A stretch of 64,000 bases of DNA from Pseudomonadota bacterium. GTDB taxonomy: Bacteria; Desulfobacterota; Desulfarculia; Desulfarculales; Desulfarculaceae. The notes under the pieces are model-generated. The model was given only the letters and a program-made list of their open reading frames with translations. It had not been told where the DNA came from and did not search any database. Positions 47,611 through 56,090 of the stretch are shown one piece after another. A program made the position numbers and the translations under genes. Where the stretch lies: positions 124,001 through 188,000 of the forward strand of contig JAHIND010000017.1 in assembly GCA_018896025.1 (NCBI GenBank). Reading direction: 5' to 3'. Position 1 is the first letter of the stretch. The number at the start of each line of letters is the position of its first letter.

Positions 47611-47928
47611 ATGTCCGATACAGAGTTGATGAACCTGGATACCGCCGGTTTTAAAAGTTGGGTTGCCTCTCATGACGGCATCATAATTTTCCACAAAAAA
47701 TTGTGCCCCCACTGCAAGGTGATGCGCACCGTACTTGCCAAGGTCAAGATTCAGATACCCGAAATCGCCTTGGCAACCGTCGATTCCGAGGAGTATCCCG
47801 AGATCATGGCCGAGGCCAGCGTGGAGCACGTGCCCACCCTGTGCGCAGTAAAGGGAGGGCAGGTACAGGACCGACAGACCGGCGTTTTCAATCCCAAGGA
47901 GACCATAGCCTTCTACAAAAAGGCCTAA
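47611..47928 (+). CDS. Thioredoxin-family protein
   Basis: A 105-residue single-domain thioredoxin fold. Active site Cys32-Pro-His-Cys35 (KKLCPHCKVMRT), a CPHC pair more like DsbA/glutaredoxin than the CGPC of TrxA; the cis-Pro is in HVPTLCAVKGG. The start is ATG 47611; upstream in-frame starts run through the terminator hairpin. It lies 17 bases before a thioredoxin-reductase-like gene, so the two probably form a dedicated pair rather than the housekeeping system. Confidence 0.86.
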   Translation: MSDTELMNLDTAGFKSWVASHDGIIIFHKKLCPHCKVMRTVLAKVKIQIPEIALATVDSEEYPEIMAEASVEHVPTLCAVKGGQVQDRQTGVFNPKETIAFYKKA

Positions 47929-47945
47929 GACAAAAAGAAACCAGG

Positions 47946-48854
47946 ATGAAAATGTTCGACATCATCATCATCGGTGGCGGCATATGTGGCATGACTGCGG
48001 CTATTTACGCGGCCCGCGCTAACCTAAAGGTTCTTATCGTTGAAAAAGAGGTGTGCGGCGGGTTGGTGAATTGGACCAACACCGTGGAGAATGTACCATC
48101 CTACCCCAGCATCCATGGCGAAGAGTTGATGGACAAATGCCGTGATCATGTGGAATCGCTGGGAGTGGAGATCGAAGAGGTTGACGGTGTCGAAGACGTT
48201 GATTTTTCCGGACCTTTGAAAAAAGTCATCACCTCCGGGGGAGCGGTTTTCGAGGGCAAGGCCGTAATAGTGGCCACCGGTCGCCGGCCAACCCCATTTC
48301 CGGTGCAAACCGGCTTCCCCTTGGTGCACTACTGTTCCGTATGTGACGGATCTCCCTACAAGGACAAGGACGTAATCGTATTGGGGGGCGGAAACAGTGG
48401 TTTCGACGAAGCCCTGTACCTCATCAATCTGGGCGTGAAGTCCATTCACATCATCGAGATTTTTCCCGAATGCATCGCTGCGGCATCCACCCAGGATAAG
48501 GCAGTACAAAGCGGCAAAATCAAGGTGAGCACCTCTACCAAGATTACCAAAGTGGAAACTCTCCCCAACGGAAAAGCTTGGGTTCACCTGGAAGACGGCG
48601 CCAACCATACTTCCTATGCTGAGGAAGTAGATGGCATTTTCTGCTTCATCGGGCAGGTGCCTAACACCAGCGTATTTGAAGGTGTTCTGGACATGGATGG
48701 TGGCTACATCAAAACCAACGCCGACATGGAGACCAACGTGCCAGGCGTGTTCGCTGCTGGCGATGTGATCGTTAAAAAATACCGCCAAATCACCACTGCC
48801 ATGGGTGACGGCACCATCGCCGCCTTGCAAGCTGATCGCTATATATGCGGCTAA
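47946..48854 (+). CDS. Thioredoxin reductase-like flavoprotein
   Basis: A 302-residue FAD/NAD(P)H disulfide reductase of the low-molecular-weight thioredoxin reductase type. FAD motif IIIIGGGICGMTAAIYAAR at the N-terminus; redox pair Cys130-Ser-Val-Cys133 (HYCSVCDG) where TrxB has CATC; NAD(P) motif VIVLGGGNSGFDEALYL; C-terminal FAD motif GVFAAGDVIVKKYRQITTAMGDG. ATG 47946 follows CCAGG. It would reduce the adjacent CPHC thioredoxin. In the NAD(P) loop the usual A(A/V)xE following GGGNS is replaced by FDEA, a common variant. Confidence 0.9.
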   Translation: MKMFDIIIIGGGICGMTAAIYAARANLKVLIVEKEVCGGLVNWTNTVENVPSYPSIHGEELMDKCRDHVESLGVEIEEVDGVEDVDFSGPLKKVITSGGAVFEGKAVIVATGRRPTPFPVQTGFPLVHYCSVCDGSPYKDKDVIVLGGGNSGFDEALYLINLGVKSIHIIEIFPECIAAASTQDKAVQSGKIKVSTSTKITKVETLPNGKAWVHLEDGANHTSYAEEVDGIFCFIGQVPNTSVFEGVLDMDGGYIKTNADMETNVPGVFAAGDVIVKKYRQITTAMGDGTIAALQADRYICG

Positions 48855-48887
48855 CTGTTTCTTTGTACTTGGACGGGGAGAAGTATC

Positions 48888-49154
48888 GTGGGCGCACCTA
48901 AAGAAATAATTATCTGGGATCACGATGTAGTGCGCATCGCGGCGATTGACCGGAACCTGCACTGTGCCTTGCAAAAGGTGGGTCACCGCTGCAGGGTGCT
49001 AAGCATGTCCGAACCGCCGCTCTTGGCGCGTAAGGGCGTGTTGCACAAAGCGCCTGTCCTGGAAATAGACGGGATGTTTTGGTCTCTCAAGCAAAACGAA
49101 GAAATATCAGAAGATGAATGCCATTTTCTAATTTCATGGCTGTGCGCTCTTTAA
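48888..49154 (+). CDS. Small thioredoxin-fold-like protein without a CXXC
   Basis: An 88-residue protein from GTG 48888 (GGGGAG seven bases upstream). The pattern KEIIIWDHDVV, HCALQKVGHRC, and the segment HKAPVLEIDGMFW resembles small Trx/glutaredoxin-like domains, where the AP pair is the cis-Pro motif and xLxIDG is a conserved strand. The CXXC expected after the first strand is missing; only isolated Cys residues remain. It may be a structural partner or an inactive relative of the upstream thioredoxin. No firm family name can be given. Confidence 0.6.
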   Translation: MGAPKEIIIWDHDVVRIAAIDRNLHCALQKVGHRCRVLSMSEPPLLARKGVLHKAPVLEIDGMFWSLKQNEEISEDECHFLISWLCAL

Positions 49155-49311
49155 GATAAGTGCTTCGTTTTAGCTTTAGTGCATTTTAAATAAAGCTGAC
49201 TTTTTGAAATTAACGACCGATGGCAAAACAGATCTTGTTCATGGTTTCACGGCGTCTTTGTCTGATGATTCATTGTCAGACTGTGAAGCCGCCTTAACTA
49301 GAAAGGCGAAT

Positions 49312-50988
49312 ATGATGTACACGAATCAGGGTACCAGGCTTATAGAAAAGACTCCTTCAGCCTATGACTATCCGCTGCTCATAAAGCAACTGCTTCATAC
49401 TCCCATCGTCCAGGCACCTGATCAAGAGATTGTTTATCGGGATAAAAGGCGTTTCAACTATCGCCAGTTATATGAAAGGGTGCACCGCCTGGGCTCCGGC
49501 CTGAACAAGATCGGTGTTGCCCCAGGCAATATCGTGGCCTTTTTGGACTGGGATTCTTACCGATATCTCGAGGCCTACTTCGCCGTACCCAGCATAGGAG
49601 CCGTGCTGCATACCGTTAACGTACGTCTTAGCCCAGAGCAAATTCTGTACACCATGAATCATGCCGGGGATACGGCGGTGTTCGTGCATCAGGATTTTTT
49701 GTCGGTCATAGAAAGCATAGCCGACAGATTGCCCAATGTAAAAAGGTGGGTCCTCCTGCGCGAGCCGGGAACGCCATTGCCTGAGACCAGCTTAAACTTT
49801 GATGCGGAATATGAAGACGTCTTGGCCATGGGCGATCCTAAGTGTGAGTTCCCAGAGTTTGATGAGAACTCCATGGCTACCCTTGGTTACACCACCGGCA
49901 CCACTGGCGACCCCAAGGGAGTGTATTTCAGCCACCGGCAGTTAATTCTGCATACCCTGAGTGTCACCGCAGGATTTGCCGCCATGAAGGCCGTAGGAGG
50001 CCTGCGTTCAGAGGACGTATACATGCCCATGACCCCCATGTTCCACGTGCACGCCTGGGGCTTTCCTTACGTGGCCACCATGCTGGGCATTAAGCAAGTC
50101 TATCCAGGTCGCTACGAGCCTGACATGCTGGTGAAGCTCTACCGTGATGAAGGGGTGACCTTCAGCCATTGCGTGCCCACCATCATGAACATGGTGCTTG
50201 ACTGTCCAGCCGCTTCTGAAACTGATTTCAGCCGATTGAAAGTGAGTATTGGTGGTTCGGCCCTCCCACGAGGCTTGGCTAGCCGGGCCCTGGATCTAGG
50301 TATAGATATCTTCAGCGGCTACGGAATGAGCGAAACCTGCCCGGTGCTTGCGATCTGTAAGCTGGGCAGCAGGGTGAGGGCGCTGGGTCGCGAGAGCCAA
50401 GTGGATTATCGGATCATGACTGGAATGCCGATTCCCCTGGTGGATATGCGCGTGGTTGACCTCAACATGAAGCCCCTACCCAGGGATGGCCAGAGCGTCG
50501 GAGAAATTTGTGTTCGCTCTCCCTGGCTCACTCAAGGCTATTTGGGTGATGTGAAAAAGAGCGAAGAGCTTTGGTACGGGGGATATCTACATACTAAGGA
50601 TGTCGCCGTGCAGAACCAAGAAGGCTACTTCAAAATCATCGACCGCACGAAGGACGTTATCAAGACAGGTGGAGAGTGGGTCAGTTCCTTGGAATTGGAG
50701 ACTCTAATTAGTCAGCATCCAGATGTATCCGAAGTGGCCGTGGTGGGCGTATCGGACAGCAAATGGGGTGAGCGGCCGTTGGCCTTGGTAGTGCTGAATG
50801 AAGGCCGGAAAGCTGATGTCGACTCGATAAAAAAATTCCTGCAGCAATTCGTGGATAAGGGTGTGATCAACAAATGGGGTTTACCAGAGCAGATCAAAAT
50901 TACCGATGCAATCCCCAAGACCTCTGTCGGCAAGATCGACAAAAAGTCGATTAGAGCCGGACTCTGGTTAACACGCAGGTCTGCATAG
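49312..50988 (+). CDS. AMP-forming acyl-CoA synthetase
   Basis: A 558-residue ANL-family ligase that makes acyl-CoA from a carboxylic acid, ATP and CoA via an acyl-adenylate. The P-loop-like motif LGYTTGTTGDPKGVYFSH lies near residue 190, GYGMSETCP near 350, and the hinge/catalytic KTSVGKIDKKSIR near the C-terminus carries the adenylation Lys. The start was taken at ATG 49312 (AAAGG six bases upstream); a TTG at 49204 would add 36 unsupported residues. Length and pattern fit the medium-chain AlkK/DmdB branch. Context with 4-hydroxybutyryl-CoA dehydratase suggests a 4-hydroxybutyrate-type substrate (inference). Confidence 0.9.
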   Translation: MMYTNQGTRLIEKTPSAYDYPLLIKQLLHTPIVQAPDQEIVYRDKRRFNYRQLYERVHRLGSGLNKIGVAPGNIVAFLDWDSYRYLEAYFAVPSIGAVLHTVNVRLSPEQILYTMNHAGDTAVFVHQDFLSVIESIADRLPNVKRWVLLREPGTPLPETSLNFDAEYEDVLAMGDPKCEFPEFDENSMATLGYTTGTTGDPKGVYFSHRQLILHTLSVTAGFAAMKAVGGLRSEDVYMPMTPMFHVHAWGFPYVATMLGIKQVYPGRYEPDMLVKLYRDEGVTFSHCVPTIMNMVLDCPAASETDFSRLKVSIGGSALPRGLASRALDLGIDIFSGYGMSETCPVLAICKLGSRVRALGRESQVDYRIMTGMPIPLVDMRVVDLNMKPLPRDGQSVGEICVRSPWLTQGYLGDVKKSEELWYGGYLHTKDVAVQNQEGYFKIIDRTKDVIKTGGEWVSSLELETLISQHPDVSEVAVVGVSDSKWGERPLALVVLNEGRKADVDSIKKFLQQFVDKGVINKWGLPEQIKITDAIPKTSVGKIDKKSIRAGLWLTRRSA

Positions 50989-51009
50989 ATCGGGTTCCCA
51001 ACCATATTA

Positions 51010-51043
51010 AGGGCTAGCTAGATAATTTAGCCCTAACCTTTTT
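51010..51043 (+). terminator. Intrinsic terminator after the CoA ligase gene
   Basis: AGGGCTA (51010-51016) pairs with TAGCCCT (51028-51034), followed by AACC and five T residues. It sits between the ligase and acyl-CoA dehydrogenase genes, so the latter may have its own promoter. Confidence 0.65.
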
Positions 51044-51080
51044 AGAGTCATCTTGGCCGCTCATAACGGGAGTTAAGCAA

Positions 51081-52901
51081 ATGGGTGTCAACCATTTCAA
51101 CCGCGACATCAGAGACAGTAAATTTGTTCTTACCGAGCACCTAGACATTGCTCGGTTGCTTACATACGAGGCTTTCGCGGATTTTTCCATAGAAGACTTC
51201 GTCATGATTTTGGAAGAGGCCCAGAAAATTGGCAAGGAGGAATTGGGACCTTCCCAACAAGACGGTGACCGGATCGGTTGCCGATATGACGGTGGATTGG
51301 TGACCACTCTTGATTCCTGGAAACAAAACTGGCGCGTGCTAAGCGAAAACGGCTGGGTCGGTTGCACTAACAACCCCGAGTTCGGCGGCCAGGGCCTTCC
51401 TCTAACCGTTGGTGGCCTGGTGCGCGACATGTTCAACGGGGCCAACATGGCCATGATGACCTACGCTGGGTTGACTGTGGGGGCGGGAAATTTAATCGAA
51501 AATTTTGGCACCGACCAGGACCGCGCAATGTTTGTGGAAAACATGTACTCCGGCGTTTGGACCGGCACCATGTGCATAACCGAGCCCGACGCTGGGAGCG
51601 ATGTTGGGGCGGCTCGCACCAAGGCGATTCCCTTGGCTGATAGTCCGGATGATCGTATCTACCGAATCGAAGGCACCAAGCACTTCATTACCTGCGGGGA
51701 GCACGATCTCACTGAAAACATCATTCACCTGGTGCTGGCAAGGATAGAAGGCGCACCTAAGGGCACCAAGGGCCTTAGCCTATTTATCGTACCGAAAATT
51801 TGGGTCAATGAAGACGGCTCCCTGGGCGAACCAAACGATGTTTTCTGCTCTGGTATAGAGCATAAAATGGGCATCCACGGCTCTCCAACCTGCTCGTTGA
51901 GCTTTGGTGGAAACCAGGGTTGCCGGGGCATTTTGCTGGGCGAACCCCAAAGCGGCATGGCCAAGATGTTCCAGATGATGAACGAGGCCCGTATTACCTG
52001 TGGCCTCCAGTCGTTGGGAGTAACGGCTAGCGCCTATGATGCGGCCCGCAGATATGCCAAGGAGCGTGTGCAGGGTGCTCCGCTTTCAAAGCGTGGTGGC
52101 GAAGCCGTGCCCATTATCCAACATGAAGACGTAAGGCGCATGCTGCTTAATTTAAAGGCGGGCAGTGAAGCCTTACGGGCTTTTGTGGCTTACCTGCTTT
52201 TCAACGCGGATGTGGCCGAGCATGATCCGGATGCCGCTGTACGTGAGGAGGCTACGTACCGCATGGATATCCTCACCCCCCTGGTCAAGTCCTACAGCAC
52301 CGACTTTGGGTACAACCTTGTGCGGGATGCTATCCAGGTTCTGGGTGGATACGGCTACTGCAGCGATTATCCGGTAGAGCAATACGCCCGCGACATCAAG
52401 ATCCTATCCATTTGGGAAGGCACCAATTACATCCAGTCCTTGGACCTGGTGGGCCGCAAACTATCCATCGATGGAGGCCGTCCTTTCCAGATCTGGATCA
52501 AACAGGTGTTGGACCTTGCCCAGACCCATAAGGATGATGCGGACTTCTCCGCGGACTTTGATTTGCTGGGGCGGGCGGCGAATATCGTTTTGTCCACGGC
52601 GGGACGCTTCCAGAACTTCTTCAAGGAGGGCCGAGCTTCCTTGGTGGTCATGTACGCCACGCGTTTTTTGGATTGCTTTGCCGAGACCGTGTTGGCTCAA
52701 CTGATGCTTGAGCAAGGGATGATTGCCCGCAGCAAACTCGAGGAAGGCGCGGCGAGCCCGGCAGATGATGCCTTTTATAAAGGCAAGATGGCTACGGTCA
52801 AATACTTCTGTCGCAACATCCTGACCAACGTCTTTTCCCGTGAGACCTCTTTGCTGTTGGAGGATCTATCGGCCATGGAAGTGCCTGAGGAAGCCTTCTA
52901 G
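51081..52901 (+). CDS. Long acyl-CoA dehydrogenase (about 600-residue type)
   Basis: A 606-residue flavoprotein, longer than the standard 380-residue enzymes because of a C-terminal helical extension (about residues 470-606). FAD/substrate motifs are MCITEPDAGSDVGAART near residue 165 and LGGYGYCSDYPVEQYARDIKIL followed by IWEGTNYIQ near 440, where the Glu is the likely catalytic base. This size class includes 3-methylthiopropionyl-CoA dehydrogenase (DmdC) and many uncharacterised enzymes. It introduces a 2,3-double bond into an acyl-CoA. A second member of the class is encoded at the right end of the window on the other strand. Confidence 0.9.
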   Translation: MGVNHFNRDIRDSKFVLTEHLDIARLLTYEAFADFSIEDFVMILEEAQKIGKEELGPSQQDGDRIGCRYDGGLVTTLDSWKQNWRVLSENGWVGCTNNPEFGGQGLPLTVGGLVRDMFNGANMAMMTYAGLTVGAGNLIENFGTDQDRAMFVENMYSGVWTGTMCITEPDAGSDVGAARTKAIPLADSPDDRIYRIEGTKHFITCGEHDLTENIIHLVLARIEGAPKGTKGLSLFIVPKIWVNEDGSLGEPNDVFCSGIEHKMGIHGSPTCSLSFGGNQGCRGILLGEPQSGMAKMFQMMNEARITCGLQSLGVTASAYDAARRYAKERVQGAPLSKRGGEAVPIIQHEDVRRMLLNLKAGSEALRAFVAYLLFNADVAEHDPDAAVREEATYRMDILTPLVKSYSTDFGYNLVRDAIQVLGGYGYCSDYPVEQYARDIKILSIWEGTNYIQSLDLVGRKLSIDGGRPFQIWIKQVLDLAQTHKDDADFSADFDLLGRAANIVLSTAGRFQNFFKEGRASLVVMYATRFLDCFAETVLAQLMLEQGMIARSKLEEGAASPADDAFYKGKMATVKYFCRNILTNVFSRETSLLLEDLSAMEVPEEAF

Positions 52902-52968
52902 GGTTTTCGACAAGGCATGATCAATTCAGCCGTTTATCTACGCCGTTATCATGAGGAACCAAGCTTAA

Positions 52969-54414
52969 ATGGCACTTAAGACGGGCGACGAATACTTGAA
53001 GTCCGTGGCGGACTTGAAGCTGGAGGCCCACATGCTGGGCAAAAAATCCGGCGACCTGGGCGAGCACGGCTTGGTCAAGCCTTCCCAAAAGGCGGTGGCC
53101 TTCACCTATGACGCGGCCCACGATCCCGCCACCCAGGATCTTTTTTGCGTGGAATCATCCCTGTGCAAGCAACAGATCAACCGCTTCACCCACCTGCACC
53201 AAAGCACCGAGGATTTGGTGAACAAGGTCAAGATGCAGCGCTACTGCGGCATCAGCACCGCCTGCTGTTTCCAGCGCTGCGTGGGCCTGGACGCGGCCAA
53301 CGCCATCTTCAGCACCACCTACGACTGCGACCAGGAGCACGGCACCGACTATCACCAGCGCTTCAAGGATTACTGGGCCTGGGTGCAGACCAACGACCTG
53401 GTGGTGGACGGGGCCATGACCGACCCCAAGGGCGACCGAGGCAAGCGGCCCAAGGACCAGGTGGACCCGGACCTCTTCCTCAGGGTCAAGGAGCGCCGCG
53501 AGGGGGGCATCGTCATCAGCGGAGCCAAGCTGCACCAGACCGGCATACTCAACTCCCACGAGATTCTGGTCATGCCCACCCTGACCATGCGTCCGGGCGA
53601 AGAGGCCTGGGCGGTTTGCTGCGCGGTGCCCACCAATGAAAAGGGCGTGCGCTACATCTACGGCCGCCAGGCCAGCGACACCCGCAAGCTGGAGGCCGAT
53701 CCCCTGGACGTGGGCAACCGCTTCGGCGGCCAGGAGGTGATGACCGTCTTCGAGGACGTGTTCGTGCCAAACGAGCGGGTGTTCCTGGACGGTGAGGTTG
53801 ATTTCTCCGGCACCCTGGTGGAGCGCTTCGCCTCCTACCACCGCCAGAGCTACGGCGGCTGCAAGGTGGGGGTGGGCGACGCCCTCATCGGGGCCACCGC
53901 GCTGATCGCCCAGATGAACGGAGTGGCAAAGGCCAGCCACATCAAGGAAAAGATCGTGGACATGATCCACCTCAACGAGACCATCTTTTCCTGCGGCATA
54001 GCCTGCTCGGCCATGGGCGCGCCCACCGCCTCGGGCAACTACCTGGTCAACCTCTTGCTGGCCAATGTGTGCAAGCTCAACGTCACCCGCTTCCCTTACG
54101 AGCTGGCCCGCCTGGCCACCGACGTGGCGGGCGGTCTCTTGGGCACCATGCCCTCGGCGGCTGACCTCAACGACCCGGTTACCGGCCCCTATATCCAAAA
54201 GTACCTAGCCGCCAATCCCGACTACCCGGTGGTGGACCGCATGAAGGTGCTGCGCCTCATCGAGAACCTGGTGGTGGGGGCCGGTGTGGTGGGCTATTTG
54301 GTGGAGTCCATGCACGGAGCCGGGCCGCCCACCGCACAACGCATCATGATCGGCCGACAGGCGGAGCTACAAAACAAGATCGACAACGTAAAGGGGCTGC
54401 TCAGCATAGATTAG
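52969..54414 (+). CDS. abfD: 4-hydroxybutyryl-CoA dehydratase / vinylacetyl-CoA isomerase
   Basis: A 481-residue flavin and [4Fe-4S] enzyme that converts 4-hydroxybutyryl-CoA to crotonyl-CoA by a radical mechanism. All cluster ligands known from the Clostridium enzyme are present: Cys100-x3-Cys104 (CFQRC), His291 and Cys298 in HRQSYGGCK, with Tyr295, Lys299 and Glu256 as catalytic residues; numbering is shifted by one. This separates it from flavin-only HpaB monooxygenase relatives. The enzyme is normally oxygen-sensitive, consistent with an anaerobe. Its GC content and codon use are clearly higher than the genes on both sides and resemble the core region. Neighbours supply ligase, hydratase, dehydrogenase and thiolase for full oxidation to acetyl-CoA. 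Confidence 0.93.
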   Translation: MALKTGDEYLKSVADLKLEAHMLGKKSGDLGEHGLVKPSQKAVAFTYDAAHDPATQDLFCVESSLCKQQINRFTHLHQSTEDLVNKVKMQRYCGISTACCFQRCVGLDAANAIFSTTYDCDQEHGTDYHQRFKDYWAWVQTNDLVVDGAMTDPKGDRGKRPKDQVDPDLFLRVKERREGGIVISGAKLHQTGILNSHEILVMPTLTMRPGEEAWAVCCAVPTNEKGVRYIYGRQASDTRKLEADPLDVGNRFGGQEVMTVFEDVFVPNERVFLDGEVDFSGTLVERFASYHRQSYGGCKVGVGDALIGATALIAQMNGVAKASHIKEKIVDMIHLNETIFSCGIACSAMGAPTASGNYLVNLLLANVCKLNVTRFPYELARLATDVAGGLLGTMPSAADLNDPVTGPYIQKYLAANPDYPVVDRMKVLRLIENLVVGAGVVGYLVESMHGAGPPTAQRIMIGRQAELQNKIDNVKGLLSID

Positions 54415-54588
54415 CCAAGTATCACCACGTCGGCGTTTGAATTAAGTAAGTGATGAGTCTGTTCTGTGCTTCAGGCGTCGAAACAAAGACAGCAGATGAG
54501 AGCTTTTTATGAGCCGCGAGTTTGCAATTGTCGGCGCCTGTCACGCACCTATGAATTGCAAAGACCAAGGGTTCGTTTCAGTATTTCT

Positions 54589-54633
54589 AGAGAACGGACG
54601 GTTTGACCGTGAAAATCAGCCAAGCCGTTCTCT
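54589..54633. other. Inverted repeat upstream of the thiolase gene
   Basis: AGAGAACGG (54589-54597) and CCGTTCTCT (54625-54633) are perfect 9-base arms enclosing an inner ACGG/CCGT pair. It lies 67 bases before the thiolase start. It might be a protein-binding site or leader hairpin. The rest of 54415-54699 shows nothing recognisable. Confidence 0.35.
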
Positions 54634-54699
54634 GGAATAAATTAGGGAAAATACACTTTCCTTAAACCATTTTCTATTACTATTGGGAGCCTATTCTAA

Positions 54700-55908
54700 A
54701 TGAGAGATGTAGTCATCGCAGGTTATCTGAGGACGGCGCAAACACGATCCAAGCCCAACGATCCGGGTAAGGACTGGTTTCATAAGCTTCGGGCTGATGA
54801 CCTTTTGGCCAAACTCCTTCCGGAAGTAATCAAGCGGACGGGCACCGATGCCAAGGAGATTGACGATTTCCTCGTGGGGAGCGCTATAGGCGTCAGCGAG
54901 CAGTGGACTTTCGGGGGACGTGATCCCTTGTTTCTTGCCAACCTGCCCGAGACTATTGCCGCAAAATTCCTGGACCAGCAGTGTGGGTCATCCATGGCCT
55001 GCATCCACGTGGGTTTCATGGAGATTGCCACGGACAACGCCGACATTGTCCTAGTGGGTGGCATGGAGAACATGACGCGGGTGCCCATGACCCTGGTTGC
55101 CGGCGGCACAGAGGCCTTGATGAAGAATCCGCGGCTTTTTGAGGAAGAGCAATTCAAACACTGGGACATGCCCACAACGGTCAATATGGGTCTTACGGCT
55201 GAAAAGCTTTTCTCTCAGACCGATTTCAGCAAGGAAGACCTTGATCGCTGGGGAGTCCGCTCCCATCAACTAGCTGCTCAAGCCCAGGAAGAAGGCTTTT
55301 TCGATGGCGAAATCCTGCCCATAGAGGCGGAGCAGGCGGACGGTAGTATCAAAGTGGTGGACCGCGACCAGGCCGTGCGCGCCAATGCCACTCTGGAGGG
55401 GATGGCCAGCTTAAAGCCCGCGTTTATTGAAAATGGCGTAATAACTGCCGGGAACTCATCGCCTCTCAACGCCGCCGCTTCTTCGATGATTCTGATGTCA
55501 GCGGAGACCGCGGAGAAGAAGGGCATTAAGCCTTTGGCCAAAATCAGGTCCATTGGATTCGCGGGCGTGGACCCGACCATCATGGGAACGGGACCGGTTC
55601 CGGCAAGCCAAAAGGCCCTTGCGAAGGCCGGCCTCGCGGCCAATGACATTGACTACTGGGAGATCAACGAGGCCTTTTGCATCGTGGCTCTGAATTGTAT
55701 GAAGGAGCTGGGGATTGATCCCGGTCGGATCAATGTGATGGGTGGCGGCATAGCCATTGGGCACCCCCTGGGGGCGACGGGAATCCGATTGGTAGGGACT
55801 CTTGCCCGAATAATGGAGAAGAAAAACGGCAGATATGGCGTTGCCAATGCTTGCATTGGCGGAGGGCAAGGCGTGGCCACCCTGATTGAAAATTTGGCTT
55901 GTAAATAG
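54700..55908 (+). CDS. Thiolase (acetyl-CoA acetyltransferase type), copy in the 4-hydroxybutyrate cluster
   Basis: A 402-residue thiolase. Cys95 in LDQQCGSSMA is the nucleophile; NEAFCIVAL, GGGIAIGHPLGATG (catalytic His) and NACIGGGQG (second Cys) complete the active site. It is a very close paralogue of the thiolase at 61.8 kb: the two share length, residue numbering and most of the sequence. It would split acetoacetyl-CoA into two acetyl-CoA at the end of the pathway. Confidence 0.93.
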   Translation: MRDVVIAGYLRTAQTRSKPNDPGKDWFHKLRADDLLAKLLPEVIKRTGTDAKEIDDFLVGSAIGVSEQWTFGGRDPLFLANLPETIAAKFLDQQCGSSMACIHVGFMEIATDNADIVLVGGMENMTRVPMTLVAGGTEALMKNPRLFEEEQFKHWDMPTTVNMGLTAEKLFSQTDFSKEDLDRWGVRSHQLAAQAQEEGFFDGEILPIEAEQADGSIKVVDRDQAVRANATLEGMASLKPAFIENGVITAGNSSPLNAAASSMILMSAETAEKKGIKPLAKIRSIGFAGVDPTIMGTGPVPASQKALAKAGLAANDIDYWEINEAFCIVALNCMKELGIDPGRINVMGGGIAIGHPLGATGIRLVGTLARIMEKKNGRYGVANACIGGGQGVATLIENLACK

Positions 55909-56090
55909 CGCGTTAACTATCGAGAGATAGCCGAACAATCCCTGGCAGACCATAAACGGGGCTTTGTGCTGATGGCTTGTTTGCGGGGAATGGAAATTGC
56001 GGGCTGCCGGGGTTGCTTAAAATCCAGAGCCTGATCTCGGGACCCAGAACGAGATTGGCTTCGTGGTTTCAGCGATGAGGAAGAACTATC

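Noticed and set aside
55985..56001. GG-N10-GC match upstream of the enoyl-CoA hydratase gene as a third sigma-54 promoter
   Set aside because: Spacing is right and TTGC is present, but the -24 half is poor, there is no upstream dyad, and chance matches of this quality are expected in 64 kb.
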